From assembly GCF_009767585.1 (NCBI RefSeq), contig NZ_WSNW01000001.1, forward strand, positions 2,750,041-2,814,040: a stretch of DNA of 64,000 nt, given 5' to 3'. The stretch is from Coprobacillus cateniformis. GTDB taxonomy: Bacteria; Bacillota_I; Bacilli_A; Erysipelotrichales; Coprobacillaceae. How positions within the stretch are numbered: position 1 is the first letter of the stretch; every line of letters starts with the position of its first letter. Made by a program: the position numbers and the translations under genes. The notes under the pieces were generated by a model that was not told the origin of the DNA, ran no database searches, and worked only from the letters and a program-made list of their open reading frames with translations. This document shows, one piece after another, positions 1-7,615 of this stretch.

Positions 1-312
1 TTACCTTTTTAAATATTTTCAAAATACAGAGGATCATTTTGTTAGTCACTGTATTTTTTGAACCTCTGTATTTGTACTTTTTTTACTAAACTAAATATCG
101 TTCTTTGTTTATCATTACCTTTATTAGAACCTGTTCTTTTTGGTTTGATTGTTCCTTCACTTGTAAGTTCAGCTCTTGCTCTTTTAAGTGTTGATTTGCT
201 TATATCTAATTCTTCTGCCAAATTATAGATTTCATCTGAATAAGCATCATGGTCATTTAACAAACTTATGATTGCTTCCTCAACCAATGATTTTTTCTTA
301 TTACCTTTTGTC
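1..312. repeat. Direct repeat, copy 1 (partner 2637-2975)
   Basis: Starting at TTACCTTTTTAAAT, this stretch matches 2637-2975 closely, covering the 3' flank and C-terminal third of the RepA-like gene. Copy 1 lacks about 16 bases around position 55, where copy 2 has an extra CTCTGTATTTTT unit, and 9 bases near position 275. Point differences are mostly synonymous, so the duplication seems old enough to have diverged but has kept the reading frame. Confidence 0.8.
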
Positions 313-344
313 TTCATTATTTTTCTTAAAAGTTTTGATTTCAT
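42..344 (-). pseudogene. Orphan C-terminal winged-helix fragment of the RepA-like ATPase
   Basis: The 100-residue frame repeats, almost word for word, the last ~85 residues of the RepA-like protein at 2724-3794, including the helix-turn-helix stretch LAEELDISKSTLKRARAEL. The ATPase part is missing, the first residues are unrelated, and a three-codon deletion separates the copies. It lies inside a DNA direct repeat (1-~312 versus 2637-~2975). I read it as a remnant of a duplication or of a second element. A free DNA-binding domain that competes with the full protein cannot be excluded. Confidence 0.65.
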
Positions 345-544
345 ATTAATTTCATTAAATGCTTTCTTATTATACTTAGTACAAATTTTATTTACCTTTG
401 CAAGTTATAACTCCAATTTAGGATTAGCAGGATTATATTAATCATTTTCTCTTTTTCAGTCATAGTATATGCTACCTTAAAATTTATATTTAATAAATCA
501 TGTTATACAAATTTATTACAAGAAAGTCATTATATTTCAAATAT

Positions 545-569
545 AAAAAGGAACTCTGCTATAAGTTCC
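545..569 (-). terminator. Terminator after tnpV
   Basis: GGAACT (550-555) pairs with AGTTCC (564-569). On the minus strand the hairpin is followed by a run of T (549-545). It sits directly after the tnpV stop codon and so closes the mobC-relaxase-tnpV operon. The 226 bases between it and the fragment at 42-344 hold nothing else I recognise. Confidence 0.7.
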
Positions 570-570
570 C

Positions 571-924
571 TTAAATATGAATAATTTGTTTATTAATAAC
601 CTCTTCAACACAGTTTTGAATGTTATTCATCTCTTGAATCCATTTCATTTGATCTTTTTCTTTAAGTTCTTTAGTAATATTTCTTTTAACTTTATATTGT
701 TCAATCAATCTATCATATAATACATTTGCTTCATCATCTATCATTTGCAGATGTTCATTTAATTCACCACTTGTTAATAAATTTGTATAAAATATTGGTC
801 GATATTGCTTTAGATACTGCAATCTCTTTCTACCAAACCTTGTTAAATGTATTTCCTTTTGAGGCGGTAATGTTAATTTTGGATATAATAATCCATTAAT
901 TTCAATGTATTCAATTTCTTTCAT
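571..924 (-). CDS. tnpV: TnpV-like transposon-encoded protein
   Basis: 117 residues with the typical TnpV opening (EIEYIEINGLLYPKLTLP), the GRKRLQYLKQYRPIFYTNLL block and the closing KWIQEMNNIQNCVEEVI block. TnpV was first named in Tn4451-type elements and travels with mobilizable elements; its biochemical role is not established. The start overlaps the end of the relaxase gene by 4 bases, so it is translated from the same message. A terminator follows at once. Confidence 0.85.
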   Translation of the reverse strand: MKEIEYIEINGLLYPKLTLPPQKEIHLTRFGRKRLQYLKQYRPIFYTNLLTSGELNEHLQMIDDEANVLYDRLIEQYKVKRNITKELKEKDQMKWIQEMNNIQNCVEEVINKQIIHI

Positions 925-2219
925 CTTGTTCTTTCCTTTCTTCTCTTTTGTTTTTCATGTTCGTTTAAAAATTTATTGATACCTAATGAACGTTCTTCTA
1001 TTTTTTGACAATACATTAATTCTTTTCTTAACTTTCCTATCTCTGGTGTATATGATTTTGCTATTAACTTTTGTTCATCTTTTTGCTCTTTAGTTTTATA
1101 TTTTCTCACTTGATTTCTTGCTTTTTGTCTTTCCTTGATAAGATGGTTAAGTTCATTTTCAATCTTATCCATATGGCTGTATAAATCATCAAAAGTTTCA
1201 ATTTTATTCTTACAAAGAATGATTGTCTGCTGATTAAATTCCTCCATCTTTTGTACTGCTTTTTGTAATTCTTCCTTTTCAAACGGACTTAACTTGCATC
1301 TATTATTACGTGGTAAGATTTTTAATTTGTACTGATAGTGAAGGAACAATCTCTGTAATCCTGTTAATCTTCGTTGTTCATATTGCTGACAATATGGCTT
1401 AATATCAAATCCTAATCGTCCATATGGTGATGTATTATATTTATCTTTATTAAAATCTAATATTCTATCAATTAGTTTTTCTTTTGTATAATCATCACCT
1501 AATGATTTCAAACGAATAAATTTGCGATGTAATGGATGCCTAACAGAAATATTCCTTTCAGTTATTTTGATTTCATAGCCTTCTAGTTCAAGTTCATTAT
1601 AGAATTGTCTATCTGTATAACTGACACTGATTACCTGATCAACTGCTTCTCTAACAATTTCTTTAAGTCTATCATTATGGAAAACCTGTTTTCTTGACTT
1701 GCCTACATATTGTTTAAATTCTACAACTGATAAATTATGTTCTCTGCATAATTCATCAGATATATTTCTCATATTTTGAATATCATTATAGGTATTACAA
1801 TATCTTTTTCCATCTACAAATGATGTTGAGTTTAATAGAAAATGATTATGAATATTATCAGTATCCAAATGTGTTGAAACAATCACCTCAAACCTATCTC
1901 CCCACATCTTTTTTGCAAACTCCACACCTAACTGATGTGCCAAATCTGCATTGACTTCATCTTCTTCAAATGACTGGTAGCCATGAAATGCTAGTATTTC
2001 GCTTTCATCATGGAAATGCCTCTTCGTATTGACCATGCTTAATTTTGGATTATCAAATAAACAGTTAAGATAAGTGACATATCTTTTTTCAATAGTCTTT
2101 TCACCATTAGTCGTATAATCGATAACAGTTTCCAATCCAATTGTTTTATATGGATTGGAAACATAATTAACTAAATGGTCTAAACGATTCTTTACTGCCC
2201 ACATTCCTGTTGTTGCCAT
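921..2219 (-). CDS. Relaxase / mobilization nuclease
   Basis: A 432-residue protein of the relaxase/mobilization nuclease family, which nicks one strand at oriT and pilots it into the recipient. The N-terminal stretch VNYVSNPYKT carries the candidate catalytic tyrosine. The histidine-rich metal motif HLDTDNIHNHFLLNS lies near residue 120. The C-terminal ~150 residues are rich in Lys, Glu and Gln and look like coiled coil. Its ATG overlaps the stop of the upstream MobC-like gene (TAATG), so the two are translationally coupled. The family call is firm; the MOB subclass (MOBP-like) is inference. Confidence 0.88.
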   Translation of the reverse strand: MATTGMWAVKNRLDHLVNYVSNPYKTIGLETVIDYTTNGEKTIEKRYVTYLNCLFDNPKLSMVNTKRHFHDESEILAFHGYQSFEEDEVNADLAHQLGVEFAKKMWGDRFEVIVSTHLDTDNIHNHFLLNSTSFVDGKRYCNTYNDIQNMRNISDELCREHNLSVVEFKQYVGKSRKQVFHNDRLKEIVREAVDQVISVSYTDRQFYNELELEGYEIKITERNISVRHPLHRKFIRLKSLGDDYTKEKLIDRILDFNKDKYNTSPYGRLGFDIKPYCQQYEQRRLTGLQRLFLHYQYKLKILPRNNRCKLSPFEKEELQKAVQKMEEFNQQTIILCKNKIETFDDLYSHMDKIENELNHLIKERQKARNQVRKYKTKEQKDEQKLIAKSYTPEIGKLRKELMYCQKIEERSLGINKFLNEHEKQKRRKERTR

Positions 2220-2536
2220 TATACAACACCTCTTATCATTGATTCTGTGAATGATATAAGAGATTTTAACTGTGTTAGAACAGATAATGACTCTTGTTCA
2301 ATTAATGGCTGATAATAAGCTAATTTCACCAATTGATTGAGATTATTACCAATAGAATTAAACTCATTGATTAGCCTTTGATAATCAATTGATGGCTGTT
2401 CTTTTGGAACACTTTTTAACAAAGTTGTTCTCATATAATTTTCTCGGCTGGTATAACCTGCTTTCAAAACATAGCTGTTTAAAAGCATTAATTCGTCATC
2501 AGTAAATCTCACTTTAACTTCTTTATTTCGTTTCAT
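2219..2536 (-). CDS. mobC: MobC-like relaxosome accessory protein
   Basis: A small basic protein with an N-terminal ribbon-helix-helix-like segment (KEVKVRFTDDELMLLNSYV) and a helical second half (NEFNSIGNNLNQLVKLA), the signature of MobC-type proteins that open oriT for the relaxase. I place the start at the ATG at 2536, about 105 residues, because the upstream GTG at 2548 sits inside the ribosome-binding site AAGGAGTG. It is directly upstream of and coupled to the relaxase, and the oriT candidate lies just upstream of it. Confidence 0.8.
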   Translation of the reverse strand: MKRNKEVKVRFTDDELMLLNSYVLKAGYTSRENYMRTTLLKSVPKEQPSIDYQRLINEFNSIGNNLNQLVKLAYYQPLIEQESLSVLTQLKSLISFTESMIRGVV

Positions 2537-2559
2537 GTGACATTTCACTCCTTTCTCTG

Positions 2560-2640
2560 GGTCTTAGGGTCATCCCTAAAATTGTAATTTGCCCCCAAAT
2601 TACGCTGCTTGCTAATACAATAATCACTACTTTGAGTTAC
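2560..2640. other. Candidate oriT
   Basis: Two clean inverted repeats lie in the 5' region of the mobC-relaxase operon: TTAGGG/CCCTAA (2564-2579, 4-base loop) and GTAATTTG/CAAATTAC (2584-2603, CCCC loop), followed by GCTGCTTGC. Adjacent hairpins upstream of mobC are where mobilizable elements keep oriT. The nic site itself cannot be named from sequence alone. Confidence 0.5.
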
Positions 2641-2975
2641 CTTTTTAAATATTTTCAAAATACAGAGGATCACTTTGTTAGTCACTGTATTTTTGGCCCT
2701 CTGTATTTTTTGAACCTCTGTATTTATACTTTTTTTACTAAACTAAATATCGTTCTTTGTTTATCATTACCTTTATTAGAACCTGTTCTTTTTGGTTTGA
2801 TTATTCCTTCACTTGTAAGTTCTGCTCTTGCTCTTTTAAGTGTCGATTTGCTTATGTCTAATTCTTCTGCTAAATTGTAGATTTCATCTGAATAAGCATC
2901 ATGGTCATTTAATAAACTTATAACTGCTTCTTTAGCTTCTTCAACCAATGATTTTTTCTTATTACCTTTTGTTTT
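2637..2975. repeat. Direct repeat, copy 2
   Basis: Partner of the repeat at 1-312. This copy overlaps the 3' end of the intact RepA-like gene and the non-coding flank that separates it from the mobilization genes. It contains a short internal duplication of CTCTGTATTTTT that copy 1 lacks. Confidence 0.8.
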
Positions 2976-3794
2976 TTCTTTTTGAAAGTCAAAATCCTTT
3001 TTAGAAGTCGTTCCTACTTTAACAATCACACTATCTTCAATTTTAAATAAGGTTGTAGGTTGCAATTTCCCATAATTACTTTTTTCCTGCGAAAAATAAT
3101 GAATACCCTCATCACTTGCATCTCCTACAAAAATAACACTTCTTGCAATATCCCAAATATCAGAACTATCAGATGCTCTATTTCGTCCACCTGCCATTTC
3201 TCGTTTATTTGTGTGAACAATAATGATGATTGTGACATGATATATTTTACCCAATGCAATAAGGTTATTAAGAGTACTTCTCATAGTATTTCTTGCGCCC
3301 ATATTAACACTATCACCAATAAAGCTTTGTAATGGATCAAAGACTAATACTTCTAACTTATTTTCTATAATTAAACCTTCTAGATATTGACTATTGAATT
3401 TCACTTTATGAAATCTCTTATCTGTTATTGGAATTGTTTTCACATTGCTTTGTTTTGCTAAATTGAGTCGCAACTTCTTTTTAATGATACTATCATGTGG
3501 ATCTTCTGAACTAAAAAAACCAATTTTTAAAGGTTCTCTTTTATCTTCTTCTTGATTTTCAAAGAAACATAACTCTCCTTTTGATAATGCTGATATAATG
3601 CTGGTCCAAGAGGTTGTCTTACCAACCCCTCCATCACCAACAATCAAAGTTATTTGTTCTTTAGGAATATAGTTGGGAATAAGCCATTGTATTTCTTTTT
3701 CTTCAACTTCATCCATTGAAATCATATGATAATCTTCATTATCATCAAGTAAAGTTATATCATTAAAAACTGAAGTGTTTTTTAAGGTATCCAA
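2724..3794 (-). CDS. RepA-like AAA ATPase with C-terminal winged helix
   Basis: 356 residues. Residues ~50-60 hold a Walker A loop (GDGGVGKTTSW) and further on VLVFDPLQSF looks like Walker B; IIIIVHTNKR and the DSSDIWDIARSVIFV block fit RepA/RSF1010-type hexameric helicases. The last ~85 residues form a winged-helix DNA-binding region. The start is a TTG preceded by AAAGGA. A helicase with a DNA-binding tail suggests that the excised element replicates autonomously. Its C-terminal part is duplicated at 42-344. Confidence 0.78.
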   Translation of the reverse strand: MDTLKNTSVFNDITLLDDNEDYHMISMDEVEEKEIQWLIPNYIPKEQITLIVGDGGVGKTTSWTSIISALSKGELCFFENQEEDKREPLKIGFFSSEDPHDSIIKKKLRLNLAKQSNVKTIPITDKRFHKVKFNSQYLEGLIIENKLEVLVFDPLQSFIGDSVNMGARNTMRSTLNNLIALGKIYHVTIIIIVHTNKREMAGGRNRASDSSDIWDIARSVIFVGDASDEGIHYFSQEKSNYGKLQPTTLFKIEDSVIVKVGTTSKKDFDFQKEKTKGNKKKSLVEEAKEAVISLLNDHDAYSDEIYNLAEELDISKSTLKRARAELTSEGIIKPKRTGSNKGNDKQRTIFSLVKKV

Positions 3795-3941
3795 TGATAT
3801 TTTCCTTTCATTGATAAATGATATTTAGTTTTTATATTTAATATATCTAACATACATATTCCTCTTTTCATTGACTTATATCCTTAAAATCAATAAAATG
3901 AATATGAGCATAAATGAAAGTCATTCAATGAGAATCCACTG

Positions 3942-4298
3942 CTAAATAGTTCTATTTGATGCTTTGATTTTTTGCTCTTTTTTTCTTTTCATTGATATAA
4001 CGATTTCTAACATCATTTTTAATATTTCTAATTCATCTAATTCCAAATCATTAAAACTTTCTATCTTTTCAAACAACTGAATAAAATGAATTAATTCTCT
4101 TTTTAAAGAACGATAAACATATGGATTACCTAATACAACATAATCTTGATTTTCCATACAATGTATCAAATAGTCCTGCTTGGTTAACCCACTCAAAAAG
4201 ACTTTTCTTTCAAGTACTCTATTTTCTTCAGGTGATACCCTAAATGCAATCACTTTACTACGAAAACGTCCTTGTTTATCATTGTTTTTATGCGACAT
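3942..4298 (-). CDS. Ribbon-helix-helix mobilization-type protein
   Basis: 118 residues. The N-terminal half (SKVIAFRVSPEENRVLERK) resembles the Arc/MetJ-like DNA-binding region of proteins usually seen next to the integrase in this class of element; the C-terminal tail is very basic. It overlaps the end of the integrase gene by 11 bases, so it is in the same operon. It may be a second MobC-like accessory factor or a transcriptional regulator; I cannot separate these. Confidence 0.55.
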   Translation of the reverse strand: MSHKNNDKQGRFRSKVIAFRVSPEENRVLERKVFLSGLTKQDYLIHCMENQDYVVLGNPYVYRSLKRELIHFIQLFEKIESFNDLELDELEILKMMLEIVISMKRKKEQKIKASNRTI

Positions 4299-5376
4299 TC
4301 ACTATCTCCTCTCTTTCTATATTAAGTTTATCAGCTATTTCTTTACCTTTTGCAGGGAACAAATGTGCATATCGATAAGTAATATCAATACTTTCATGTC
4401 CTACTCTATCGGCTATAGCTACTGCACTAAATCCCATTTCAATCAATAATGATACATGACTGTGACGGAGATCATGCAAACGGATTCTTTTAACACCTGT
4501 TTCCTTACATCCTCTATCCATTTCATGATGTAATCCTGATTTTGTTATATGAAATATTCTTGAATCTCTTTTAATTCCATATAAACGACTAATGTAATCA
4601 TGTATTTCTTCAGCCAAGAAATGTGGCATTTGTACTGTTCTATTACTCTTTTCAGTTTTAGGATCTGTAATCACATCATGTCCTTTAATTCTTTGAAAAG
4701 ATTTATTAATTCTTACAGTCTCTTTTGTAAAATTAAAATCACCTGGTGTTAATGCCAACATTTCACCTAATCTTAAGCCACACCAATAAAGCATTTCAAA
4801 TGCTTGATATACACCATCTTTTCTCATCATTGATTCAGAAAATTTTAAATACTCCTCCTTTGTCCAAAATTTCATTTCTTTACTTTTTTCTTTTCCCATA
4901 TTTCCAGCAATTCTAGCAGGATTATTTTTAAGATTGTAATACTTAACTGCATGATTAAATATTGCACTTAATTGGTTATGAACTGTTTTAAGATAACATG
5001 GAGAATATGGATTACCATTTTCATCACGATATGCAAGCAATTCATTTTGCCATTCGATAATATCTGCTGGACTTATTTCATTTATCTTTTTCAATTTAAA
5101 ATATGGTTTGATTTTATCTTCAATAACATATGTTTTTGTTATCATGGTATTTTGTTTAATACGATTAGATAAATCTCTTAAATAGATATTGAGAAATTCT
5201 TCAAAATTCATATCTAAATCTTTTGCCTGTTCCAATTTGAATTTTGCAATAAACTCATCTGCTTCTCTTTTAGTGCGAAAGCCTCGTTTCATTTTTTTGA
5301 TTCTTTCGCCTTTCCAATTTTGATAATAAAATGAAGCATACCATGTTTGAGTGTTATTATCCTTGTATGCTGGCAT
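4288..5376 (-). CDS. int: Tyrosine-family site-specific integrase
   Basis: 362 residues. It has an N-terminal arm-binding region (residues ~5-60, ending in READEFIAKF), a SAM-like core-binding domain (~65-160) and a catalytic domain with the expected residues: Arg in CGLRLGEML, His-x-x-Arg in LHDLRHSHVSLL, His in GHESIDITYRYAH and the nucleophilic Tyr just after it. It inserts and, with the excisionase, removes the element. It overlaps the upstream excisionase gene by 20 bases. Confidence 0.93.
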   Translation of the reverse strand: MPAYKDNNTQTWYASFYYQNWKGERIKKMKRGFRTKREADEFIAKFKLEQAKDLDMNFEEFLNIYLRDLSNRIKQNTMITKTYVIEDKIKPYFKLKKINEISPADIIEWQNELLAYRDENGNPYSPCYLKTVHNQLSAIFNHAVKYYNLKNNPARIAGNMGKEKSKEMKFWTKEEYLKFSESMMRKDGVYQAFEMLYWCGLRLGEMLALTPGDFNFTKETVRINKSFQRIKGHDVITDPKTEKSNRTVQMPHFLAEEIHDYISRLYGIKRDSRIFHITKSGLHHEMDRGCKETGVKRIRLHDLRHSHVSLLIEMGFSAVAIADRVGHESIDITYRYAHLFPAKGKEIADKLNIEREEIVNVA

Positions 5377-5569
5377 AGTTTTGTTCCTCCTTTCTTACTC
5401 CATAAATTCTTTCTTCAAAATACTGCCTACTAACACGTCCACGAATAGTAATAAATCCTTTTTCTTCAAGCTCTTTATTAAGTTGCTTGATCAACTTATA
5501 AGCATACGCTTCTGACATACCAGTTATTTCAATAATATCGTGAGCATCCATAAATGTATTCATATCCAT
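5357..5569 (-). CDS. xis: Excisionase-like helix-turn-helix protein
   Basis: About 70 residues from the ATG at 5569, chosen because GGAGGTG lies 8 bases upstream; the longer frame to 5590 would start inside that site. The HTH (DIIEITGMSEAYAYKLIKQL) followed by a short wing (ITIRGRVSRQYFEERI) is typical of MerR/Xis-like recombination directionality factors. It overlaps and precedes int and is divergent from the repressor at 5780, the classic lysogeny-style switch. Confidence 0.8.
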   Translation of the reverse strand: MDMNTFMDAHDIIEITGMSEAYAYKLIKQLNKELEEKGFITIRGRVSRQYFEERIYGVRKEEQNYASIQG

Positions 5570-5602
5570 CTTATTTTCACCTCCTTTCATTAACTAACCC
5601 AA

Positions 5603-5712
5603 ATAAGTTAATCTGTATATTATAGAATAATAGTAAAATCAACTATTGTCAAGAATAAATTATACTATTTAGGTTAGTCTACTTATTTTTTTAAGTTTAT
5701 AGACTAACTTAT
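5603..5712. promoter_or_regulatory. Operator array between xis and the repressor
   Basis: ATAAGTTAATCTGTA (5603-5617) recurs on the opposite strand at 5698-5712 as ATAAGTTAGTCTATA, and a third partial copy GTTAGTCTA lies at 5673-5681, making a 9-bp inverted repeat with 5700-5708. The three sites sit between the divergent xis-int operon and the repressor gene, so they are the probable binding sites of the repressor. Confidence 0.65.
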
Positions 5713-5728
5713 TTAGTATTATTTTTTC

Positions 5729-5757
5729 TTTACCAATATTATATATTCTGTTATAAT
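5729..5757 (+). promoter_or_regulatory. Repressor promoter
   Basis: TTTACC (5729-5734), a 17-base spacer and a perfect TATAAT (5752-5757) precede the repressor. The -10 box overlaps an in-frame ATG at 5756, which rules that ATG out as a start. Confidence 0.65.
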
Positions 5758-5779
5758 GGGGACAAAAGGAGTGATAATG

Positions 5780-6280
5780 ATGTCATTAGGTTCAAATTTA
5801 AAAACAATTCGTCTATTTAGAAATAAAACTTTAAAGGAATTAGGACAAATTTTAGGTTTTTCAACTTCATCTGCTGATGTGCGTATTTCTCAATATGAAT
5901 CCGATAAAAAGAAACCAAGAGAAAATGTTATTGAAAATCTAGCTTATAAACTAGATGTTTCACCACAAGCTATTGATATTCCTGATATTGAAACATACAT
6001 AGGAGCTATTTATACCTTATTTCAACTAGAACGTTCATACGGCTTAAAAATTGATGAATTAGATGGTCAACCTATTTTGCGATTTGACAAGCTATTACCT
6101 CATGAACAAGATACTTTGTACGAATACATGCAAAATTGGTTAGAAGAAGCCAAAAACTTTAGAGAAGGTAAAATAACCCAACAGCAGTATGAAGAATGGA
6201 AATATAATTTTCCCAAATATTCAACTTTAAACATAAACAAGCAACCTCGGGAAGATTGGTTACACAATCAAGATGACTAA
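5780..6280 (+). CDS. XRE-family repressor of the mobile element
   Basis: The N-terminal HTH (LKTIRLFRNKTLKELGQILG then RISQYESDKKKPRENVIENL) is a plain Cro/C1-type domain. The rest (~100 residues) has no motif I know. The start is ATG 5777 or 5780 behind AAGGAG (5766-5771). It is transcribed away from xis-int and probably holds that operon off by binding the ATAAGTTARTCT sites between them. Confidence 0.8.
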   Translation: MSLGSNLKTIRLFRNKTLKELGQILGFSTSSADVRISQYESDKKKPRENVIENLAYKLDVSPQAIDIPDIETYIGAIYTLFQLERSYGLKIDELDGQPILRFDKLLPHEQDTLYEYMQNWLEEAKNFREGKITQQQYEEWKYNFPKYSTLNINKQPREDWLHNQDD

Positions 6281-6284
6281 TTGC

Positions 6285-6304
6285 AGGATTTTCCTGCTTT
6301 TTTA
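6285..6304 (+). terminator. Terminator after the repressor
   Basis: GCAGGA and TCCTGC with a 3-base loop, followed by a run of T, begin four bases after the repressor stop codon. Confidence 0.7.
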
Positions 6305-6418
6305 TACTTACAATCCTTTCTTTACCACTTACAAAATATATAAATGAATTATCAAAAGAATAGTACAGTCTTAAAATCTGTAGTATCAAAATAGAATCAT
6401 TTTCATGTTAATATACAA

Positions 6419-6447
6419 AAAAACTCCGATAAACACGGAGTTTTTAG
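6419..6447. terminator. Bidirectional terminator near the element end
   Basis: AAAAACTCCG (6419-6428) pairs with CGGAGTTTTT (6436-6445) around a 7-base loop. With A-runs and T-runs on both sides it can stop transcription in both directions. It lies within ~15 bases of where the truncated esterase frame begins, so it probably marks the inner side of the element's right end. Confidence 0.65.
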
Positions 6448-6460
6448 CTTTTTTTCTACT

Positions 6461-7492
6461 ATTCGAATTCATTTTGTAAGAACAATAAGACAATATACAG
6501 ATATTCCAATTGGAATAGTTGAATGTAATAAAGGTGGTACTTCTGCGTCTTGCTGGATACCAAACAAAGAATTAGAAAAAAACATCTATTTAAAAGAGCT
6601 TTATATAGATCAATATTTTCAGGATATTCAAGATCAAAGTGATGAAGATGAAAATAGAAAAATAGATGAATTCAAACAAAGTCTACAGTTATACATGCAA
6701 AAAGTTCAATCATATAAAAATAACCATCCAGACCACAGTATGAGTGAAATAAAAAAAGCAGTAGGCCACACTCCTTGGCCAGGTCCAAAGGGTAAGAAAG
6801 ATTTTGGAAGGCCAGGTGGATTGTATGAAACAATGTTTTCAGTTATCAAAACATATTCATTTGCATCAGTATTGTGGTATCAAGGAGAAGAAGATGTTAA
6901 ATATGCAGAATATTATGATATTTTATTAACTTTACTTATTCATAAATGGAGAAGTGATTTAAGGAATAATCATTTACCATTCTTCTGTGTACAGTTACCT
7001 AATTATAATGATGAGAAATATGATAAGTGGCCAATATTAAGAGAAAAACAAGCATTAGTAAGTGAAAAAGTCAAAGATGTACATTTAATTGTTTCAATAG
7101 ATTGTGGAGAAGAATTTAATATCCATCCTATTCATAAAGAAGTGATAGGTCAAAGACTAGGAAAATCTGTTCTTTTACACTATTATAATTATTCTATTCA
7201 GGGTGATGCTCCTACAATTATTTCAATAGAATACATTGATTCAAAATTATATATAAAGTATAATCAAAATCTCTATTATAAGGGAGAGAATATACAGGAA
7301 TTTGAAATTGAAAATCATCTTGTAAGAAAACCTATTTATCCAGAATTAAAAGATGGTACTTTAATATTCGGTATAGATCAAGATTGTACGCAACTGTTAT
7401 ATGCCTATAAAAATTACCCAATAACTAATTTATATGGTATTAATGAAATTCCTATTGCACCATTTCGTATCACTATTAATAAAAATGTTTAA
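6461..7492 (+). pseudogene. 5'-truncated sialate O-acetylesterase-like carbohydrate esterase
   Basis: An open frame without a start runs from about 6461; the first internal ATG (6695) would remove conserved sequence. The part upstream of that ATG contains IPIGIVECNKGGTSASCWI, the GGT-x(3)-W block of sialate O-acetylesterase/SASA esterases, and the C-terminal part contains EFNIHPIHKEVIGQRLG with the catalytic-His region. The N-terminal block with the serine nucleophile is missing. The simplest reading is that the mobile element inserted in this gene. Next to rhamnose genes, the original enzyme may have deacetylated a pectin-type polysaccharide (inference). Confidence 0.75.
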
Positions 7493-7547
7493 ATCAGCAA
7501 AAGCACTGTATTATAAGTTGATAAATGCAAAATAGGACAATATATTA

Positions 7548-7583
7548 AACAACTCAGGACATTTGAAACTGGGTTGTTTTTTT
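7548..7583 (+). terminator. Terminator upstream of rhaB
   Basis: AACAACTCAG (7548-7557) pairs with CTGGGTTGTT (7569-7578), with one wobble pair, and is followed by a T-run. It ends the esterase transcript or attenuates transcription into rhaB. Confidence 0.6.
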
Positions 7584-7615
7584 GTATGATGAGATTGTAG
7601 AAAAGAGGTGGGAAG

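Larger units (their letters stand above)
1..6460. mobile_element. Integrative mobilizable element, right-hand part
   Basis: The block holds tnpV, relaxase, MobC-like protein, RepA-like ATPase, integrase, excisionase and a divergent repressor, which is the usual gene set of a mobilizable element that integrates by a tyrosine recombinase. It has no type IV secretion genes in view, so it would need a helper element to move. Its left end lies outside the window. The right end is placed just before position 6461, because from there a reading frame of a 5'-truncated acetylesterase begins without its own start; the exact att site was not resolved. Confidence 0.8.

Noticed and set aside
5756..5776. 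Earlier ATG for the repressor gene
   Set aside because: It overlaps the TATAAT of the gene's own promoter and has no ribosome-binding site; AAGGAG at 5766 serves the ATGs at 5777/5780.
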